Source: Flammeovirgaceae bacterium UBA976
GTDB taxonomy: Bacteria > Bacteroidota > Bacteroidia > Cytophagales > Cyclobacteriaceae
Direction: 5' to 3'
DNA length: 7,614 nt
Assembly (NCBI GenBank): GCA_002292365.1
Contig: DBBU01000067.1
Coordinates: forward strand, 1-7,614
Shown here: piece by piece, positions 6,225 through 7,614 of the stretch
Layout of the letters: every line of letters starts with the position of its first letter
How positions within the stretch are numbered: the stretch's first letter is position 1
The notes under the pieces: model-generated
Told to the model about the DNA's origin: nothing
The model's database searches: none
Seen by the model: the letters and a program-made list of their open reading frames with translations, nothing else
Position numbers and translations under genes: made by a program

Positions 6225-7614
6225 TATGCGCTTGCTGCGAAAATTTGTTCGCTTGTTTTCAGGCAATTTTTTATTTTGAGATGAATCACTGAAAAGCAAA
6301 CGCTCGACTAAATCTTCACGGCCTTTGCTCACAAGGTTCTCTTTGATTTTTTTACGGTATTCCTTTTTGTGCCAAAAAAAGAACATATGTTGATCTTTCT
6401 TCTCCTTCTCTGTTTTGGCAGTGAACATCTCCTTCATTGTATAAGGGTGATAGCCTGAATAATAAATCACAGTAGCTACCGTCATAGGGGTAGGCGTGAA
6501 ATCCTGAACCTGCTCCAATCTAAATCCCATATCTTTAGTTTCGGCCGCTAAATTGGCCATGTCCTCCTCTTTACAATTAGGGGTACTTGAGATAAAATAA
6601 GGAATCAACTCTTGATTCAAGCCATGCTTTTTATTGAGATCATCATACTTCTTTTTGAAATTATGAAAATGTTTGAAAGAAGGCTTGCGCATCACCTTTA
6701 AAGTCTCATCAGAGGTATGCTCGGGAGCCACTTTCAATCGCCCCGAAATGTGACGCGTCACGACTTGTTCCATGTAAGCATCAATACTATCATTGGCTTT
6801 TTTGTTATAGCTTTTGACCAATAAATCATAACGAATCCCACTCCCTACAAAAGCTTTCTTGATCTTGGGATGGGCATCAACCTCCTTGTATATCTGAGTC
6901 ATCGCGCTGTGGTCCGTATCTAGATTGTCACAAACTACCGGGTGAATGCAAGAGGGGCTCACGCACCTGTCACAGATGGATTGTACTTTGCCTTTCAAAC
7001 CATACATATTCGCTGAGGGTCCTCCAAGATCTGATATGTAGCCTTTAAAATCTGGCATTTCGGTCACCTTGTCCACCTCTTTCATGATGGACTTTTTAGA
7101 CCTACTGGCGATGAATTTACCTTGATGGGCAGAAATTGTGCAAAAACTGCACCCTCCAAAACATCCTCTGTGCATGTTGACGGAAAATTTAATCATCTCA
7201 TACGCCGGAATGGGGCCTCTTTTTTTGTACTTGGGATGTGGAAGTCGAGTATAAGGCAGGTCAAAAGACTGATCTATCTCATTTTCAGTCATGGTATAAA
7301 AAGGCGGATTAATAATGGCATTCCATGTTTTCACAGGTTGTACTATACGATGGGCTTTGAGTTTGTTGGACTCTTGCTCCACGTGCTTAAAGTTGGCCGC
7401 ATATGCTTTTTTGTCTTGAAGACAGGTTTCATGAGCACTCAAGGTGATCGTTTTTGGCCAATTTTTGTTTTTAGGTATCTCTTGATCTAATGATTGGAGG
7501 TAACTGGTTTGAGCTATGGTCTTCAGAGAGCTAAATGGAACCCCTTTTCTAAGTAAATTGAGAATTTCTCTTAAGGGTTGTTCACCCATGCCATACACCA
7601 AAAGATCCGCCTTA
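6213..7614 (-). CDS. ygiQ: YgiQ-family radical SAM protein, 5'-truncated by window edge
   Basis: The frame is open from the right edge to the TGA at 6215-6213, with 466 visible residues. The edge reads KADLLVYGMGEQPL, which matches the middle of the N-terminal domain in YgiQ (UPF0313) proteins. These are usually 600 or more residues, so roughly 150 N-terminal residues are probably outside; the TTG at 7601 is not a real start. Counting that TTG-coded leucine as residue 1, the radical SAM motif CFGGCSFCTISAHQG has C147, C151 and C154 (x3-x2 spacing) to bind the SAM [4Fe-4S] cluster. A second cysteine group follows, C210, C213, C218 and C224 (ICDRCVSPSCIHPVVCDNL), which is conserved in the family and may bind another metal or cluster. 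The C-terminal part (TPTPMTVATVIYYSGYHPY, then KEKKDQHMFFFW) is the DUF3362-like end, followed by a lysine/arginine-rich tail. The enzyme is cytoplasmic; its reaction and substrate are unknown in the family. It is convergent with the NIPSNAP gene and unlikely to be functionally tied to it. Confidence 0.9.
   Translation of the reverse strand, partial: KADLLVYGMGEQPLREILNLLRKGVPFSSLKTIAQTSYLQSLDQEIPKNKNWPKTITLSAHETCLQDKKAYAANFKHVEQESNKLKAHRIVQPVKTWNAIINPPFYTMTENEIDQSFDLPYTRLPHPKYKKRGPIPAYEMIKFSVNMHRGCFGGCSFCTISAHQGKFIASRSKKSIMKEVDKVTEMPDFKGYISDLGGPSANMYGLKGKVQSICDRCVSPSCIHPVVCDNLDTDHSAMTQIYKEVDAHPKIKKAFVGSGIRYDLLVKSYNKKANDSIDAYMEQVVTRHISGRLKVAPEHTSDETLKVMRKPSFKHFHNFKKKYDDLNKKHGLNQELIPYFISSTPNCKEEDMANLAAETKDMGFRLEQVQDFTPTPMTVATVIYYSGYHPYTMKEMFTAKTEKEKKDQHMFFFWHKKEYRKKIKENLVSKGREDLVERLLFSDSSQNKKLPENKRTNFRSKRIKKY

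Noticed and set aside
7122..7490. Plus-strand open frame opposite the radical SAM gene
   Set aside because: Antisense to a well-supported gene, including its SAM cluster motif; no recognisable product.
7599..7601. TTG at 7601-7599 as the start of the radical SAM gene
   Set aside because: Coding sequence typical of YgiQ (KADLLVYGMGE) continues through it to the window edge; the protein would lack its N-terminal domain if it started there.

Overview
This is an ordinary-looking stretch of chromosome, most likely from a member of the Bacteroidota (Cytophagia/Flavobacteriia-like). The reasons are AT-rich DNA, no convincing Shine-Dalgarno sequences before the starts, A/T-rich leaders, and protein families typical of that phylum: a Tat-exported NIPSNAP protein, a YgiQ radical SAM protein and an MtnK-like kinase. 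There is no mobile element, CRISPR array, tRNA or rRNA that I can see. Family names come from motif recognition by eye; no database search was possible.

Layout: (1) positions 1-804, the C-terminal part of an MtnK-like/APH-fold small-molecule kinase, cut by the left edge. (2) 787-2064 on the minus strand, a 12-TM-type MFS transporter whose 3' end overlaps the kinase gene by 18 bp, tail to tail. (3) 2065-2338, a divergent intergenic region. (4) 2339-3682 and 3686-5314, a tight two-gene operon (3-bp gap) coding for a soluble FAD/NAD(P)-dependent oxidoreductase and an eight-helix membrane protein with two C-terminal [4Fe-4S] ferredoxin motifs. (5) 5315-5459, a short spacer. (6) 5460-6209, a Tat-signal NIPSNAP-domain protein. 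(7) 6213-7614 on the minus strand, a YgiQ-type radical SAM protein whose N-terminus lies beyond the right edge. It converges on the NIPSNAP gene with only 3 bp between stop codons.

The most interesting unit is the flavoprotein plus membrane polyferredoxin pair. Together they look like an electron-transfer module: NAD(P)H or a ferredoxin pool exchanges electrons through FAD with a NosR/NapH/CcoG-like membrane iron-sulfur protein. The final donor or acceptor cannot be read from the window. The membrane protein carries an extracytoplasmic N-terminal region of about 100 residues that I do not recognise, and the flavoprotein has a C-terminal extension beyond the usual fold. The NIPSNAP protein downstream may be exported to the same compartment that the membrane protein faces, but its own leader argues that it could be a separate transcription unit. 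I see no evidence for a defence system or other clearly novel machinery; the novelty is limited to the unknown physiological role of this redox pair.
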